Shown in pieces: positions 9,332-19,073 of a DNA stretch of 64,000 bases. A program made the translations under genes and the position numbers. The notes under the pieces are model-generated. The model was not told the DNA's origin. It saw nothing but the letters and a program-made list of their open reading frames with translations, and ran no database searches. Origin of the DNA: Acinetobacter kookii. GTDB lineage: Bacteria; Pseudomonadota; Gammaproteobacteria; Pseudomonadales; Moraxellaceae. How positions within the stretch are numbered: position 1 is the stretch's first letter; each line of letters starts with the position of its first letter. Where the stretch lies: the NCBI RefSeq assembly GCF_900096895.1, contig NZ_FMYO01000004.1:124001-188000 (forward strand), written 5' to 3'.

Positions 9332-10510
9332 TTAGATCAGTTCAACTGCAACCGCAGTTGCTTCACCACCGCCAATACATAAGCTGGCAATGCCTTTTTT
9401 ACCACCGGTGCGTTTTAAAGCATGCAATAAAGTCACAATAATGCGTGAGCCTGAGGAACCCAAAGGATGGCCGAGTGCACAGGCACCACCGTTAATGTTC
9501 ACTTTTGCTTCATCTAAATTGAAAGCATCCATAGCAGCCATAGCCACCATGGCAAAGGCTTCGTTAATTTCCCAAAGATCAACCTCTTGTGCATCCCAAC
9601 CGGCTTTTTTCAACACTTTTTCAACCGCTCCGACTGGCGCAATGCTGAACTCTGTCGGGTGCTGTGAATGAGATGCATAAGCCACAATTTTCGCCACTGG
9701 CGCCAAACCGCGCTCTGCAGCAATTTCCTCTGAAGTAATGACTAAAGCAGATGCTCCATCTGAAATAGAGCTGGAATTGGCAGCAGTAATGGTGCCATCT
9801 TTTTTAAAGGCCGGACGTAAAGTAGGAATTTTGTCGACCTTGGCATTCAGCGGTTGTTCATCTTGCTCAATTACCACGTCTCCCTTACGTGTAGACACGG
9901 TTACAGGTACGATTTCTTCTTTAAAATAGCCATTGTTGATGGCTGTTACCGCTTTGCTCAACGAGCTGATTGCAAAGTTATCTTGCTGTTCGCGGGTATA
10001 GCCTTTCTTGTCGGCCATTTCTTGGGCAAGGATACCCATGGAAAGACCGGTTTCAGCATCTTCCAGACCTTCCTGAAACATGTGATCGGTGATTTTGCCA
10101 TGTCCCATACGGTGACCGGCACGTGCTTTATCCAGCAAATAAGGTGCATTACTCATCGACTCCATGCCGCCTGCGACGACAATCTCTGCTGAGCCTGCTT
10201 TCACTGCATCGGCAGCCTGCATCACTGCTTTCATACCCGAACCGCAGATTTTATTAATGGTGGTTGCACCCGTGCTGTCAGGTAAACCTGCCTGACGCAT
10301 GGCCTGACGCGCCGGTCCCTGTTTTAAGCCGGCTGGAAGAACGCAGCCAAAAATGACTTCATCAATATCTGTCGGTTGCAAACCTGAACGCGCTACAGCT
10401 TCTTTAATGGCTGCTGCACCTAGTTCTGGCGCTGTACATGAAGAAAGTGAGCCTTGGAAGCCACCCATTGCGGTACGAACACCATTTACAATAACAATCA
10501 TTTTTTTCAT
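9332..10510 (-). CDS. acetyl-CoA C-acetyltransferase (thiolase)
   Basis: A thiolase that condenses two acetyl-CoA or cleaves acetoacetyl-CoA. The catalytic triad residues are visible: Cys89 in KICGSGM, His348 in GHPLGSSG and Cys378 in SLCIGGGEA. The length of 392 residues matches the biosynthetic-type acetyl-CoA acetyltransferases. An internal ATG three codons on has the better spaced AGGATG site, so the true start may be 10501. It lies between the CoA-transferase and the acyl-CoA dehydrogenase genes on the same strand, with gaps of about 100 bases that could hold separate promoters. Confidence 0.93.
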   Translation of the reverse strand: MKKMIVIVNGVRTAMGGFQGSLSSCTAPELGAAAIKEAVARSGLQPTDIDEVIFGCVLPAGLKQGPARQAMRQAGLPDSTGATTINKICGSGMKAVMQAADAVKAGSAEIVVAGGMESMSNAPYLLDKARAGHRMGHGKITDHMFQEGLEDAETGLSMGILAQEMADKKGYTREQQDNFAISSLSKAVTAINNGYFKEEIVPVTVSTRKGDVVIEQDEQPLNAKVDKIPTLRPAFKKDGTITAANSSSISDGASALVITSEEIAAERGLAPVAKIVAYASHSQHPTEFSIAPVGAVEKVLKKAGWDAQEVDLWEINEAFAMVAMAAMDAFNLDEAKVNINGGACALGHPLGSSGSRIIVTLLHALKRTGGKKGIASLCIGGGEATAVAVELI

Positions 10511-10606
10511 CCTAATTTATGAATCTTGTTGTGTGACATGAACTTATACCCTCAGCTCATGTCATTTCCATCTTTGTTCAACCTGTATTAAAGCAATGTG
10601 CCAAAC

Positions 10607-12388
10607 TTAAGATTGGGCAGTAAAATATTCCTCGGGTAACTGCATCACTACATCGGCACCGGCTTGAATACGTTGTACACGTGCTGCCAGGTCAGGTAAA
10701 ATCTTGGCTACATAATACTGTGCTAGCACCAGTTTGTTCTGGAAGAACGCTTCAGCTTTCGGTTGGGCGGCCTGGCTAATACGTGCATACATATAGACAA
10801 AGCTGAGCAATCCCACCACATGCAAGTAATCTACTGCCACGGCATTGGAGAAATCAGGTTCTGTTTTTGCCTGATCCACAATGAAGGCAGTAATGTCTTC
10901 AACCTGTGTGCAGACATCCAGTACAGCGGCTTTAATGCTCAAGCCATCATCCAGACCTTGTGCAAATTCACGAATTTCTGCAATGTATTCACCTATGTAT
11001 GTTCCACCACATTTGATGGTCTTACGGCCAATCAGGTCAATGGCCTGAACGCCGTTCGTGCCTTCGTAAATTTGGGAAATACGCAAGTCACGAATACACT
11101 GTTCCATGCCCCATTCACGAATATAACCATGACCACCAAAGCACATTTGGGCTTCTAAAGCCGAATCCAAAGCTTTATCGGTAAGGTATGCTTTAGCAAT
11201 TGGTGTTAACAATGCCACACGGTCATTGGCTTTACGTACTGCTTCAGCATCGGTTGAGTATTTGGTAATGTCGAGCTGTTGACCTACATAGACCGCAAAG
11301 GCACGTGATGCTTCGTTATTGGCGCGAACATTCAGCAACATACGGCGCACATCACCATGCACTAAAATGGAATCTGCCGGTTTTTCAGGCGATTTTACAC
11401 CGGTTGCGGCACGGCCTTGCAAACGGTCGGTGGCATATTGCGCAGCATTCTGGTAGGCAAATTCAGCCGCACCAATGCCTTGAATACCCATGGATAAACG
11501 TTCGTAGTTCATCATCACGAACATGGCGGCCAGACCTTCGTTTTCTTTCCCCACGATATAACCTTTAGCGCCGTCAAAGTTCATTACGCAAGTCGCAGAA
11601 CCCTTGATCCCCATCTTGTGTTCAATGGAACCTGCAGACACGGCATTGCGCTCACCCACCGATCCATCTGCATTGACATGGAATTTCGGCACGATGAATA
11701 AGGAAATACCACGAGAGCCAGCCGGTGCATTCGGTGTTTTTGCCAGCACCAAATGGATGATGTTTTCACACAGATCATGTTCACCGCTGGTAATAAAGAT
11801 TTTTGTCCCTGTAATGTTAAAAGAACCATCTTCATTCGGTTCCGCCTTGGTTTTAATGATGCCCAAATCGGTACCAGAATGTGGTTCTGTCAGGCACATG
11901 GTACCTGACCATTCACCAGTGTAGAATTTTGGCAGATACGTCTCTTTTTGTTCCTGGGAAGCACGGTCATTAATCGCCATGCCTGCACCCACAGTCAGTA
12001 AGGGATACAGCATAAATGACGGGTTGGTACTCCAGATCATTTCATCCGCCAGTACCGTCAGCATTTTAGGCATGCCCTGACCTCCCCATTCTTCAGGCGC
12101 GCCCAGGCCAACCCAGCCACCTTCGGCAAACTGTTTAAATGCTTCTTTAAAACCTTTAGGTGTAGTCACCACACCATTATTGAACTGTGCGCCACCTTCT
12201 TCATCACTGCTGCGGTTTAAATCCAGGATGACGTTTTTAGAAAACTTGGCCATTTCCTCTAAAATCGCATTCGCCGTTGCCATATCTAAATGAGCGAGGT
12301 TTTCATTGCCCTGCCAGAATTCATCTGCCTTAAATACATCATTTAAAATAAATTCCATGTCTTTAAGGGGGGCGTTATAAATAGGCAT
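10607..12388 (-). CDS. acyl-CoA dehydrogenase, 593-residue DmdC-like class
   Basis: FAD-dependent dehydrogenase that introduces a 2,3 double bond into an acyl-CoA. Order of parts: the N-terminal segment specific to this long class, a helical domain, the middle beta domain with CLTEPHSGTDLG and IFITSGEHD, the C-terminal helical domain with the QMCFGGHGYIREWGMEQ signature, then an extra C-terminal domain of about 130 residues. This layout is typical of the roughly 600-residue enzymes related to 3-methylthiopropionyl-CoA dehydrogenase; in Acinetobacter the substrate is usually unknown. AAGGAAAG precedes the ATG. With the thiolase and CoA-transferase it suggests a fatty or short-chain acid breakdown block. 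Confidence 0.92.
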   Translation of the reverse strand: MPIYNAPLKDMEFILNDVFKADEFWQGNENLAHLDMATANAILEEMAKFSKNVILDLNRSSDEEGGAQFNNGVVTTPKGFKEAFKQFAEGGWVGLGAPEEWGGQGMPKMLTVLADEMIWSTNPSFMLYPLLTVGAGMAINDRASQEQKETYLPKFYTGEWSGTMCLTEPHSGTDLGIIKTKAEPNEDGSFNITGTKIFITSGEHDLCENIIHLVLAKTPNAPAGSRGISLFIVPKFHVNADGSVGERNAVSAGSIEHKMGIKGSATCVMNFDGAKGYIVGKENEGLAAMFVMMNYERLSMGIQGIGAAEFAYQNAAQYATDRLQGRAATGVKSPEKPADSILVHGDVRRMLLNVRANNEASRAFAVYVGQQLDITKYSTDAEAVRKANDRVALLTPIAKAYLTDKALDSALEAQMCFGGHGYIREWGMEQCIRDLRISQIYEGTNGVQAIDLIGRKTIKCGGTYIGEYIAEIREFAQGLDDGLSIKAAVLDVCTQVEDITAFIVDQAKTEPDFSNAVAVDYLHVVGLLSFVYMYARISQAAQPKAEAFFQNKLVLAQYYVAKILPDLAARVQRIQAGADVVMQLPEEYFTAQS

Positions 12389-13215
12389 GTTGCTTTCCTT
12401 ATGTGAAGACTTCGCATTAAAAATAGTGAAGTGCTTTTTAAAGTTGTAAGAACCTATACTGAAATAACGGATTTATTCCAACGTCCATCTTTCTAAGCAA
12501 ATTCCGGGTATTTCCATGGTTTTCAGCATCCATGAGGAGAAATGAACGTAGCGAAAATCAGGTTAAAATACTTTACTCATCAGCTCGAATATTAAGAATC
12601 TATTCATCATTACTCCAATGAGCAATGAATAAAACATGGTTTCTGTAAATCACTTTAAACTGAACCATCCACCCTCAAACCGAAGCTTAAATACATGAAT
12701 GGAATACGGTTAAATCAGCATATCTGCTCTTTGCGTTTTATGGGCTAGTCCCTTTTTTCAACGTAAAAAGACAATAAAATAATTATGCGGTAATTGGAAT
12801 TTTATTGATGATTATTGACCTCTCAGGTTCTCCCAGATTGACTTTTATTTTTGGCTATGCCATTGCAAATCTAAGCTGATTAAATGTGCTTCGTTGACCT
12901 TCAGTCTATATTGCCTCTCTTCTACTAAAACAAAAAAGCGCTTTGTTAATTTCTTGCGTTAAAAACAAAGCAGTGCTTTTTATTATTCTCTTGTGCTAAA
13001 AACAAAGCAGTGCTTTTTATTTTCTTGCGCTAAAAATAAAGCAGCGCTTTTTATTTTCTTGCGCCAAAAAACAAAGCAGTGTTTTTTTATTTTCTTGCGC
13101 TAAAAAACAAAGCAATGCTTTGTTTTTTAGCTCATATCAGACATTAGTTGGGTTGTCATATGCATAAGATCGGTATATGTTGAATTGGCTTATTTATGTC
13201 TTTCTGGGACTTACG
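12389..13215. other. long regulatory-looking gap with repeat array
   Basis: More than 800 bases between the divergent acyl-CoA dehydrogenase and TetR genes. The right half carries the five-unit tandem repeat at 12951-13130. A frame of only 17 codons at 12542-12595 has a good GAGGAGAA site, but nothing else supports it. The rest shows no gene I can recognise. Confidence 0.55.
12951..13130. repeat. five tandem ~35-bp units with internal AAAGC/GCTTT palindrome
   Basis: Units begin near 12951, 12987, 13022, 13056 and 13092 (periods 36, 35, 34 and 36). The consensus is TTCTTGCGCTAAAAA followed by CAAAGCAGTGCTTTTTAT. Each unit holds the dyad AAAGC-AGT-GCTTT or a close variant. Just before the array, at about 12936-12945, is the perfect palindrome AAAGCGCTTT. 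The array ends about 85 bases before the TetR start codon at 13216, so the units could be repeated operator sites, or simply an expanded intergenic repeat. Confidence 0.85.
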
Positions 13216-13815
13216 ATGAATACGGTACGCCAACAAAATTTTCAATTACGCAAAGAGAAAATTTTAGCCATGGCAGAAACACTGTTGCTGGATAATAATC
13301 AGGACATTACCCTGGCAGAACTTGCGTCTGAACTGGATATTGCCAAAGGCACCATTTATAAACATTTTAAAAGCAAGAATCAGCTCTATTTAGAACTCAT
13401 TATCTTGAATGAAAAAAGATTATTGGAAATTTCGAAAAAATATAAAAATAATATTAAAACCTATGTTTCACAGTACATGCTCTACAACATGTTAAATTCC
13501 AACCGGACCATTTTACTGCATGTAATTGAAGAACGCTTAACCAATAATGAACGCAAGCTAAAAGAATTATTTGAACAACTCTATAAAGTCCGTGAAGAAC
13601 GGATTATCGAAATTAAAGACATGACCGATGATTATCTGAAGTCCTTTAATAGTGCCATGTCAATTCGCGACTATTTGTCTTATATCTGGACCGTCACTTA
13701 TGGTGCTTCCTTGTTGCTCAATTCGACCCATTACCAGAAAGCCATTGGTTCACGTGAACGCCTGATCAAGCTGTATATCAACCAGGCCTTAATGACCCCG
13801 GATAAAATTTCTTGA
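13216..13815 (+). CDS. TetR family transcriptional regulator
   Basis: A DNA-binding repressor of about 199 residues. The N-terminal helix-turn-helix is clear: KILAMAETLLLDN, then ITLAELASELDIAKGTIYKHF and KSKNQLYLELI, the usual TetR pattern. The remainder is a helical ligand-binding domain. I prefer the ATG at 13216 over one 13 codons upstream because MNTVRQQNFQLRKEKIL is the normal length before the helix-turn-helix. The ligand is unknown. The five tandem palindromic units just upstream are candidates for its own operator, and the divergent acyl-CoA dehydrogenase gene is a candidate target. Confidence 0.9.
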   Translation: MNTVRQQNFQLRKEKILAMAETLLLDNNQDITLAELASELDIAKGTIYKHFKSKNQLYLELIILNEKRLLEISKKYKNNIKTYVSQYMLYNMLNSNRTILLHVIEERLTNNERKLKELFEQLYKVREERIIEIKDMTDDYLKSFNSAMSIRDYLSYIWTVTYGASLLLNSTHYQKAIGSRERLIKLYINQALMTPDKIS

Positions 13816-13837
13816 TATCCGGGTTTCAATAAATCAG

Positions 13838-14773
13838 TTATTGATGAATGATTTTATGCATAGGGTCATCCAGGTCATTCATTTTCGAGAACAACTCGTA
13901 ACACATCTGCCGCAGCCACTGATGGCTGGTCTTATGATGGCAGGACATATGCCAATATTGCTTGACGGCGTAAGTGGGAAAAGTAATCGGTGCGTCAAAA
14001 ATCTGCAAATTGCCGCGCGACAATAACACTTCACTTAAATAATAAGGTACGGTGGCAATCGCATCAGTTTCCTGAACCACTAGTCCAACGCCCAGATAAC
14101 TCGGCAAGCGCATCAAGATATTGCGTTTCAGTTCTAAATTTAACAGTTCATTTTCAATATGGTAATGCCCCATTCCGGCATCAATATCGATATGGGGTTC
14201 ATTGATATATTGTTCGGTAGTTAAGCTGTTTTCGCTGAGCCGCGGATGGTTTTTGGCGGCAATCACCACATAATATTGCTCAAACAGTTTCTGCTGATAA
14301 AAACCATTTTCGAGATTGGGCAGAAAACCGATCGCCAGATCAATTTCCCCATTGGCCATTTGATAACTGGTTTCAGAAGTAATGGCCCGGACATTTAAAC
14401 GGATATGTGAAGCATGCTGTTTTAAATATTGGGAAATCTTCGGCAATAACACCAAGTGCGACACATCGGTCATGGCAATGGTGAATTTTTGCTGTGAGGT
14501 GGTCTGGTCAAAATCAACGGTAAAATTATTAATGATTTCAACTTTGCTTAAGGCTTCACTGACCAGTGGAAACAGCTGTTTCGACAGTTCAGTCGGCACC
14601 ATTTCATTGCCGATTCTCAAGAACAGCGGGTCATTATAATGCTGACGGATTTTATTCAGGATATTGCTGACCGTGGGCTGGCTCATGGCCAGATATTCAG
14701 CTGCGACAGAAACACTTTTATATTTATAAATATAAAGAAAAACACTGAGTAATTTACAGTCGAGCTCAAACAC
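13838..14773 (-). CDS. LysR family transcriptional regulator
   Basis: A 311-residue LysR-type regulator. The winged helix-turn-helix is at residues 4-65, with SVSVAAEYLAMSQPTVSNILNKIR, followed by a periplasmic-binding-like effector domain starting near residue 90 (QKFTIAMTDVSHLVLLPKI). It is convergent with the TetR gene, with only 22 bases between their stop codons. No obvious target gene lies directly divergent, since cysK upstream is on the same strand behind a repeat element. The effector is unknown. Confidence 0.92.
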   Translation of the reverse strand: MFELDCKLLSVFLYIYKYKSVSVAAEYLAMSQPTVSNILNKIRQHYNDPLFLRIGNEMVPTELSKQLFPLVSEALSKVEIINNFTVDFDQTTSQQKFTIAMTDVSHLVLLPKISQYLKQHASHIRLNVRAITSETSYQMANGEIDLAIGFLPNLENGFYQQKLFEQYYVVIAAKNHPRLSENSLTTEQYINEPHIDIDAGMGHYHIENELLNLELKRNILMRLPSYLGVGLVVQETDAIATVPYYLSEVLLSRGNLQIFDAPITFPTYAVKQYWHMSCHHKTSHQWLRQMCYELFSKMNDLDDPMHKIIHQ

Positions 14774-14941
14774 CGATTCAAATCCCTAAATCTTCAATTT
14801 GTAGAGGCAATATATCATCTGCCTTTTGCGGGCTATTTCCAATGTCCATTTATACCGAAATAGCCTGTCATGCGGATACGCTTCAGCTGAAGCCTATAAA
14901 ATGAATTCTATCAATAAAAACCAAAATAACACAAAAGACCG

Positions 14942-15040
14942 CTTTCATCATGGTTGACACCCTCTTTTTATTTTTCTCCTTGGGCAGAATTGAAATGTAT
15001 TTCAAGTCTGCGTAAGAAAAATCAAAGGGATGGATGAAAG
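14942..15040 (+). repeat. small dispersed element, copy B
   Basis: This 99-bp element begins CTTTCATCATGGTTGACACC and ends GGGATGGATGAAAG. It shares the ACACCCTC-TTATTTTT block and the inverted ends with the copies at 552-616 and 61733-61833. The interior is longer than in copy A and differs in its middle part. Confidence 0.6.
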
Positions 15041-15069
15041 AAATCTAAAGAAACACATCAATCAAACGG

Positions 15070-15106
15070 TTTGACTTAAACCTGAACGCTTCAAATTTAA
15101 GTCAAA
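15070..15106 (-). terminator. dyad downstream of cysK
   Basis: TTTGACTTAAA and TTTAAGTCAAA form an 11-bp perfect stem 18 bases past the cysK stop. The following T-run on the minus strand is poor, so this is a weak terminator or a factor-assisted one. Confidence 0.5.
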
Positions 15107-15123
15107 GCTTAAGGTATGAACAA

Positions 15124-16122
15124 TTATTCTGCTGAAATATCTTCAAATAACACTGAAGATAAATAACGCTCACCTGCATCCGGTAAAATCACCACAATGT
15201 TTTTACCCGCATTTTCAGGACGTGCTGCCAGTTGAGCCGCGGCTGCCATGGCTGCACCACTTGAAATACCGACCAGAATACCGTCATGGGTGGCTGTTTT
15301 GCGTGCCCATTCAATGGCCGTAGCACTTTCAATGGCAATCACTTCATCCACTAAATCCAGGTCCAGGTTTTTAGGAATAAAGTTGGCGCCAATACCCTGA
15401 ATTTTATGCGGTCCCGGAGTCAATGGCTCACCCCGTTTCGCTTGGCCAATAATCGGTGATTCCGCAGGTTCCACAGCAACCGAATACAGCGGCTGATTTT
15501 TTACCTGCTCAAAATAACGTGAAATACCGGAAATGGTACCGCCCGTACCGACGCCAGACACCAAAATATCCACCTTGCCGCCAGTCGCTTCCCAGATTTC
15601 AGGGCCTGTGGTCTGTTCATGGATTTTCGGGTTAGCCGGGTTTTCAAACTGCTGCGGTAAAAAATACACATCCGGTTGTTCAGTGGCTAAACGTACCGCT
15701 TCATCTACCGCACCTTTCATGCCTTTGGCCGGTTCTGTCAGCACCAGATTTGCACCAAACGCTTTTAAAACCTTACGGCGCTCAACACTCATGCTTGCCG
15801 GCATGGTCAAGGTAATGTCATAACCTTTGGCAGCCGCAACAAATGCCAGAGCAATACCGGTATTGCCGCTGGTTGGCTCGACAATATGCATGCCCGGTTT
15901 AAGCAAGCCTTTTTCTTCAGCATCTGCAATTAAAGCAGCACCTACCCGGCACTTCACCGAGAATGCCGGATTACGGCTTTCAACTTTTGCCAATACGGTT
16001 GCGTCGGATGAAATGGCACGGTTGATGCGAATTAATGGGGTATTGCCAATTGCTTCAGCATTATTACCATAAACCGCTATACCTAAATTGTTCGGTGCTG
16101 GAAAAGCAGAATCAGTACTCAT
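15124..16122 (-). CDS. cysK: cysteine synthase A (O-acetylserine sulfhydrylase)
   Basis: PLP enzyme that makes cysteine from O-acetylserine and sulfide. The PLP-binding lysine is Lys57 in NPAFSVKCR, followed by the EPTSGNTG loop near residue 85 and the [10 protein letters not shown] phosphate-binding loop near residue 190. The length of 332 residues and the SVKCR context fit CysK better than CysM. AAGGAG precedes the ATG with good spacing. It is transcribed alone on the minus strand, divergent from plsB. A sulfur-related regulator and permease lie 3 kb away, which may be coincidence. Confidence 0.95.
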   Translation of the reverse strand: MSTDSAFPAPNNLGIAVYGNNAEAIGNTPLIRINRAISSDATVLAKVESRNPAFSVKCRVGAALIADAEEKGLLKPGMHIVEPTSGNTGIALAFVAAAKGYDITLTMPASMSVERRKVLKAFGANLVLTEPAKGMKGAVDEAVRLATEQPDVYFLPQQFENPANPKIHEQTTGPEIWEATGGKVDILVSGVGTGGTISGISRYFEQVKNQPLYSVAVEPAESPIIGQAKRGEPLTPGPHKIQGIGANFIPKNLDLDLVDEVIAIESATAIEWARKTATHDGILVGISSGAAMAAAAQLAARPENAGKNIVVILPDAGERYLSSVLFEDISAE

Positions 16123-16388
16123 TTGAACTCCTTGAGCTGTCTTTTGATTTTAAAGTTATGCGCTCATCATAAGCCATTTAGACCTTCAAGATAAGTTTTT
16201 CTCTTGTTAGACCTATTCAACTTAAGGTGCAATTTCAATTTAAAAAACAATATTTTTTAAACCCATAAGCTTGTAATATCCACCAAATCGTTACAACTTA
16301 AATGACGCAATTGTCATCAATAAAGTTTGTATTTATTCATGCAATTGCACACAATATCCAGCAAATGAAAACTGATTTAGGGAATCAA

Positions 16389-18890
16389 ATGTCTCATAAG
16401 AGTTATAGCCGGTTCTATCGACAATTTACACAGAAAATTTTAGATAAAATCGTGACTCCTCAAGTCTTGGGCAATACTGAAGAATTAGAAAATAATATAA
16501 AAAAACAGTTAGATAAAAAAATAATTTGTTATGTATTACAAGATGCATCCCTGAGTAATACGGTTTTAATTGATACTGAAGCCAAGGCACGTCAACTGCC
16601 TTCCGTTTTTGCACCTTTAAGCATTCAAGAATATCAGGAAGATGATTCCATTCTGGCTTTAAATGTGCCCAACTCGAAAAATGAGGCCTATCATTATTCA
16701 GCAAAATTGATTCGCCTCATTGAAGCTTTGGAAAAATATCCCGAATACGATATTGAACTGGTTCCGGTGACGGTTTTATGGGGCCGTTCACCCGAATATG
16801 AAGACTCTTGGTTTAAAGCCTTATTTGCCGATGCCTGGGCGACACCGTCCAAATTAAAGCAGGCCTTGAATATTTCTTTATATAGCCGTGAAAACTATAT
16901 TGAATTTCACAAACCGATTTCCCTAAGAGCAGCTATAGAAAAATCTAAAATTGAATATCCAAACTTTTCCCCGGCACATTCTGTGGTCAAGGAACTCAAT
17001 AGCAATTTTAATAAATATAAAGAAGCGATTTTAGGTCCCGACTTATCGGACCGCCGCAATCTCATTAACAAGTTAATGAAAACCGAAACGGTGCAGGATG
17101 CCATTCGCAAAGAAAGTATTGACAACAAAATCAGCATGTTTGAAGCGGAAAACCGCGCCAAGGGCTATTTAACCGAAGTGGTTTCGGACTTTTCCTATTC
17201 TACCCTGCGTTTTGCCGAACTGGCGCTGACCAAACTCTGGACGCAACTTTATGATGGAATTGAAGTACATAATTTCGATACCGTGCGCGAGCTGGCCAAA
17301 GATTACGAAATTGTCTATACCCCTTGCCATCGCAGTCATATTGACTATTTACTGCTGTCCTATGTGATTTTTAACCGTGGCTTGATGGTTCCGCATATTG
17401 CCGCCGGCATTAACCTCAACTTACCTGTGGTCGGTCAGATCATGCGTGGTGGCGGTGCCTATTTCATCCGTCGTACTTTTAGCGGTAATGAACTCTATAC
17501 TTCTGTTTTTAAAGAATATCTTCACAGCTTGTTGTCGCGCAACACCCCTTTGGAATACTTTATTGAAGGCGGCCGTTCACGTACCGGTCTGCTGTTGCCC
17601 CCGAAAAAAGGCATGCTGTCGATGACGGTCCAAAGTCATTTGCGTGGTGCAACCAAGCCGATTGCCTTTATTCCCACCTATTTTGGTTATGAAAAGCTGA
17701 TTGAAGGCACCTCTTATTTAAATGAACTGAATGGCAAACCGAAAGAAGCCGAATCGATCTGGGGCATCTTGAGTTCAGTCCGTAAAATTGAAAAAGTTTT
17801 TGGCCAGGTACATGTCAATTTTGGTGAACCGGTTTTTCTCGATCAGGTTCTAGCTGAACATCAGGCCAAGCAAATTAAACTCAATATTCATGATGAATTA
17901 CCTCAACCGGTGATTCAAACCGTCAATCAGGTGGCCAATTCAATCCTGGAAAATATTAATAAAGCCGTAGTGATTAATCCGATCTCTTTAATCTCACTGA
18001 TCTTATTGAATGCTGAACATCATGCTTTAACTGAACATGATTTAATTGCCAAAATTGATCAATATCGTCATGTATTAAAAACGACGAAATATGATGCAAA
18101 AATGATCATGACGGAATTATCGAGTGCAGAGATTATTCAATATGCTGCAAAATTAAAACAGGTTGAGATCTTTAGCCAAAATGATCAAAACTGGGTGCGC
18201 GTTGCTGAAAGTCAAAAAATTCTGTTAAGTTATTTTAGTAATAATATTCTGCACTGTTTTATTCTGCCGGCACTCATTGCAATGCTGGTGCATTCGTATA
18301 AAAAAATTTCTATCCATTATTTAACCGATACCCTTAAAAATATTTACCCTTATTTTAAGGAAGAATTTTTCTTAAAATGGTCTATGGATGAATTAGAAAA
18401 AGAAATCACCATCATTATAGGCAGTTTAGAACATTTAGGCTGGATTGTTCGTCAGGATCAAACCCTTTCTATTCCAGCCGATGAACACATGCAAAACCAG
18501 CTTGTCACATTGGCACATTTGTCTGCTTCCAGCCTGAATAACATGACCATGATTGCTACATTACTTCAGCACTATGCTCCGCTGCAAGCACTGAGCCTGA
18601 AAGAACTGGAGAAAATGGGCAAAGCAGTACTGAACAAGCTGTCGCAAACCAAAAAGATTCAGGCCGGTTATTATTTTGACAGCGCAACCTTGAAAAGCTT
18701 TATTGCTATTCTTAAACAAAATGGTCTGCTCAGTACTCAAGAAAATCATTTTGTCATTAGTGATGATTTTGAAGAAAAAATGTCTGCCATTTTTAACTGG
18801 TATGATCCTGAAACACGCCAGGCCATTACTGAAGCAGTTCATTTTAATGAAAAAGAATTAAAAGGATTTAAACAGAGCCATAAGAATTAA
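16389..18890 (+). CDS. plsB: glycerol-3-phosphate 1-O-acyltransferase
   Basis: Membrane-associated enzyme that puts the first acyl chain on sn-glycerol-3-phosphate in phospholipid synthesis. The acyltransferase motif HRSHID gives the H-x4-D pair at His314 and Asp319, close to the positions in E. coli PlsB. Next come GGGAYFIRR and the FIEGGRSRTG motif that binds glycerol-3-phosphate. I chose the ATG at 16389 (AGGGAA before it, 833 residues), although the frame runs 29 codons further upstream. It ends before a hairpin at 18914-18939. It stands alone, as in many gamma-proteobacteria. Confidence 0.95.
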   Translation: MSHKSYSRFYRQFTQKILDKIVTPQVLGNTEELENNIKKQLDKKIICYVLQDASLSNTVLIDTEAKARQLPSVFAPLSIQEYQEDDSILALNVPNSKNEAYHYSAKLIRLIEALEKYPEYDIELVPVTVLWGRSPEYEDSWFKALFADAWATPSKLKQALNISLYSRENYIEFHKPISLRAAIEKSKIEYPNFSPAHSVVKELNSNFNKYKEAILGPDLSDRRNLINKLMKTETVQDAIRKESIDNKISMFEAENRAKGYLTEVVSDFSYSTLRFAELALTKLWTQLYDGIEVHNFDTVRELAKDYEIVYTPCHRSHIDYLLLSYVIFNRGLMVPHIAAGINLNLPVVGQIMRGGGAYFIRRTFSGNELYTSVFKEYLHSLLSRNTPLEYFIEGGRSRTGLLLPPKKGMLSMTVQSHLRGATKPIAFIPTYFGYEKLIEGTSYLNELNGKPKEAESIWGILSSVRKIEKVFGQVHVNFGEPVFLDQVLAEHQAKQIKLNIHDELPQPVIQTVNQVANSILENINKAVVINPISLISLILLNAEHHALTEHDLIAKIDQYRHVLKTTKYDAKMIMTELSSAEIIQYAAKLKQVEIFSQNDQNWVRVAESQKILLSYFSNNILHCFILPALIAMLVHSYKKISIHYLTDTLKNIYPYFKEEFFLKWSMDELEKEITIIIGSLEHLGWIVRQDQTLSIPADEHMQNQLVTLAHLSASSLNNMTMIATLLQHYAPLQALSLKELEKMGKAVLNKLSQTKKIQAGYYFDSATLKSFIAILKQNGLLSTQENHFVISDDFEEKMSAIFNWYDPETRQAITEAVHFNEKELKGFKQSHKN

Positions 18891-18913
18891 TAGGTTTTAT
18901 TTATACTCCAGCT

Positions 18914-18939
18914 AGGCATTTAATTTAGATTAAATGCCT
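18914..18939 (+). terminator. hairpin downstream of plsB
   Basis: AGGCATTTAAT, TTAG loop, ATTAAATGCCT: an 11-bp perfect stem 24 bases past the plsB stop. Only a short T-rich tail follows, so termination strength is uncertain. Confidence 0.6.
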
Positions 18940-18989
18940 CATTTCAATGGATATAAGAATATCTGATAATTACCTTCATTAAAAACCAT

Positions 18990-19008
18990 TGAAAATGTTA
19001 CATTTTCA
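18990..19008. promoter_or_regulatory. dyad upstream of the ArsR gene
   Basis: TGAAAATG-TTA-CATTTTCA is a perfect 8-bp dyad about 65 bases before the ArsR start codon. It could be a second operator or an activator site. No binding data can be read from sequence. Confidence 0.4.
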
Positions 19009-19026
19009 TCCTATATGAGATTAATC

Positions 19027-19042
19027 AGGCAGTATACTGCCT
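19027..19042. promoter_or_regulatory. probable ArsR operator, AGGCAGTATACTGCCT
   Basis: A 16-bp perfect palindrome ending 31 bases before the start codon of the ArsR-type gene, where the promoter should lie. ArsR-family dimers bind such dyads and commonly repress their own gene. That this is the binding site is an inference from position and symmetry. Confidence 0.6.
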
Positions 19043-19073
19043 AGGTTACTGTTGCGTAGTATGGAAATGCTGT

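Larger units (their letters stand above)
14774..15123. other. gap with repeat copy B and cysK hairpin
   Basis: This 350-base stretch holds the dispersed element at 14942-15040 and, next to cysK, the long dyad at 15070-15106. No gene is visible. Confidence 0.6.

Noticed and set aside
12542..12595. A 17-codon frame with a strong GAGGAGAA site upstream of the repeat array.
   Set aside because: It is too short to judge and carries no run of a single amino acid type that would mark an attenuation leader, and no terminator follows.
12951..13130. The tandem array as a CRISPR.
   Set aside because: There are no unique spacers between units and no cas genes; the units are contiguous and imperfect.
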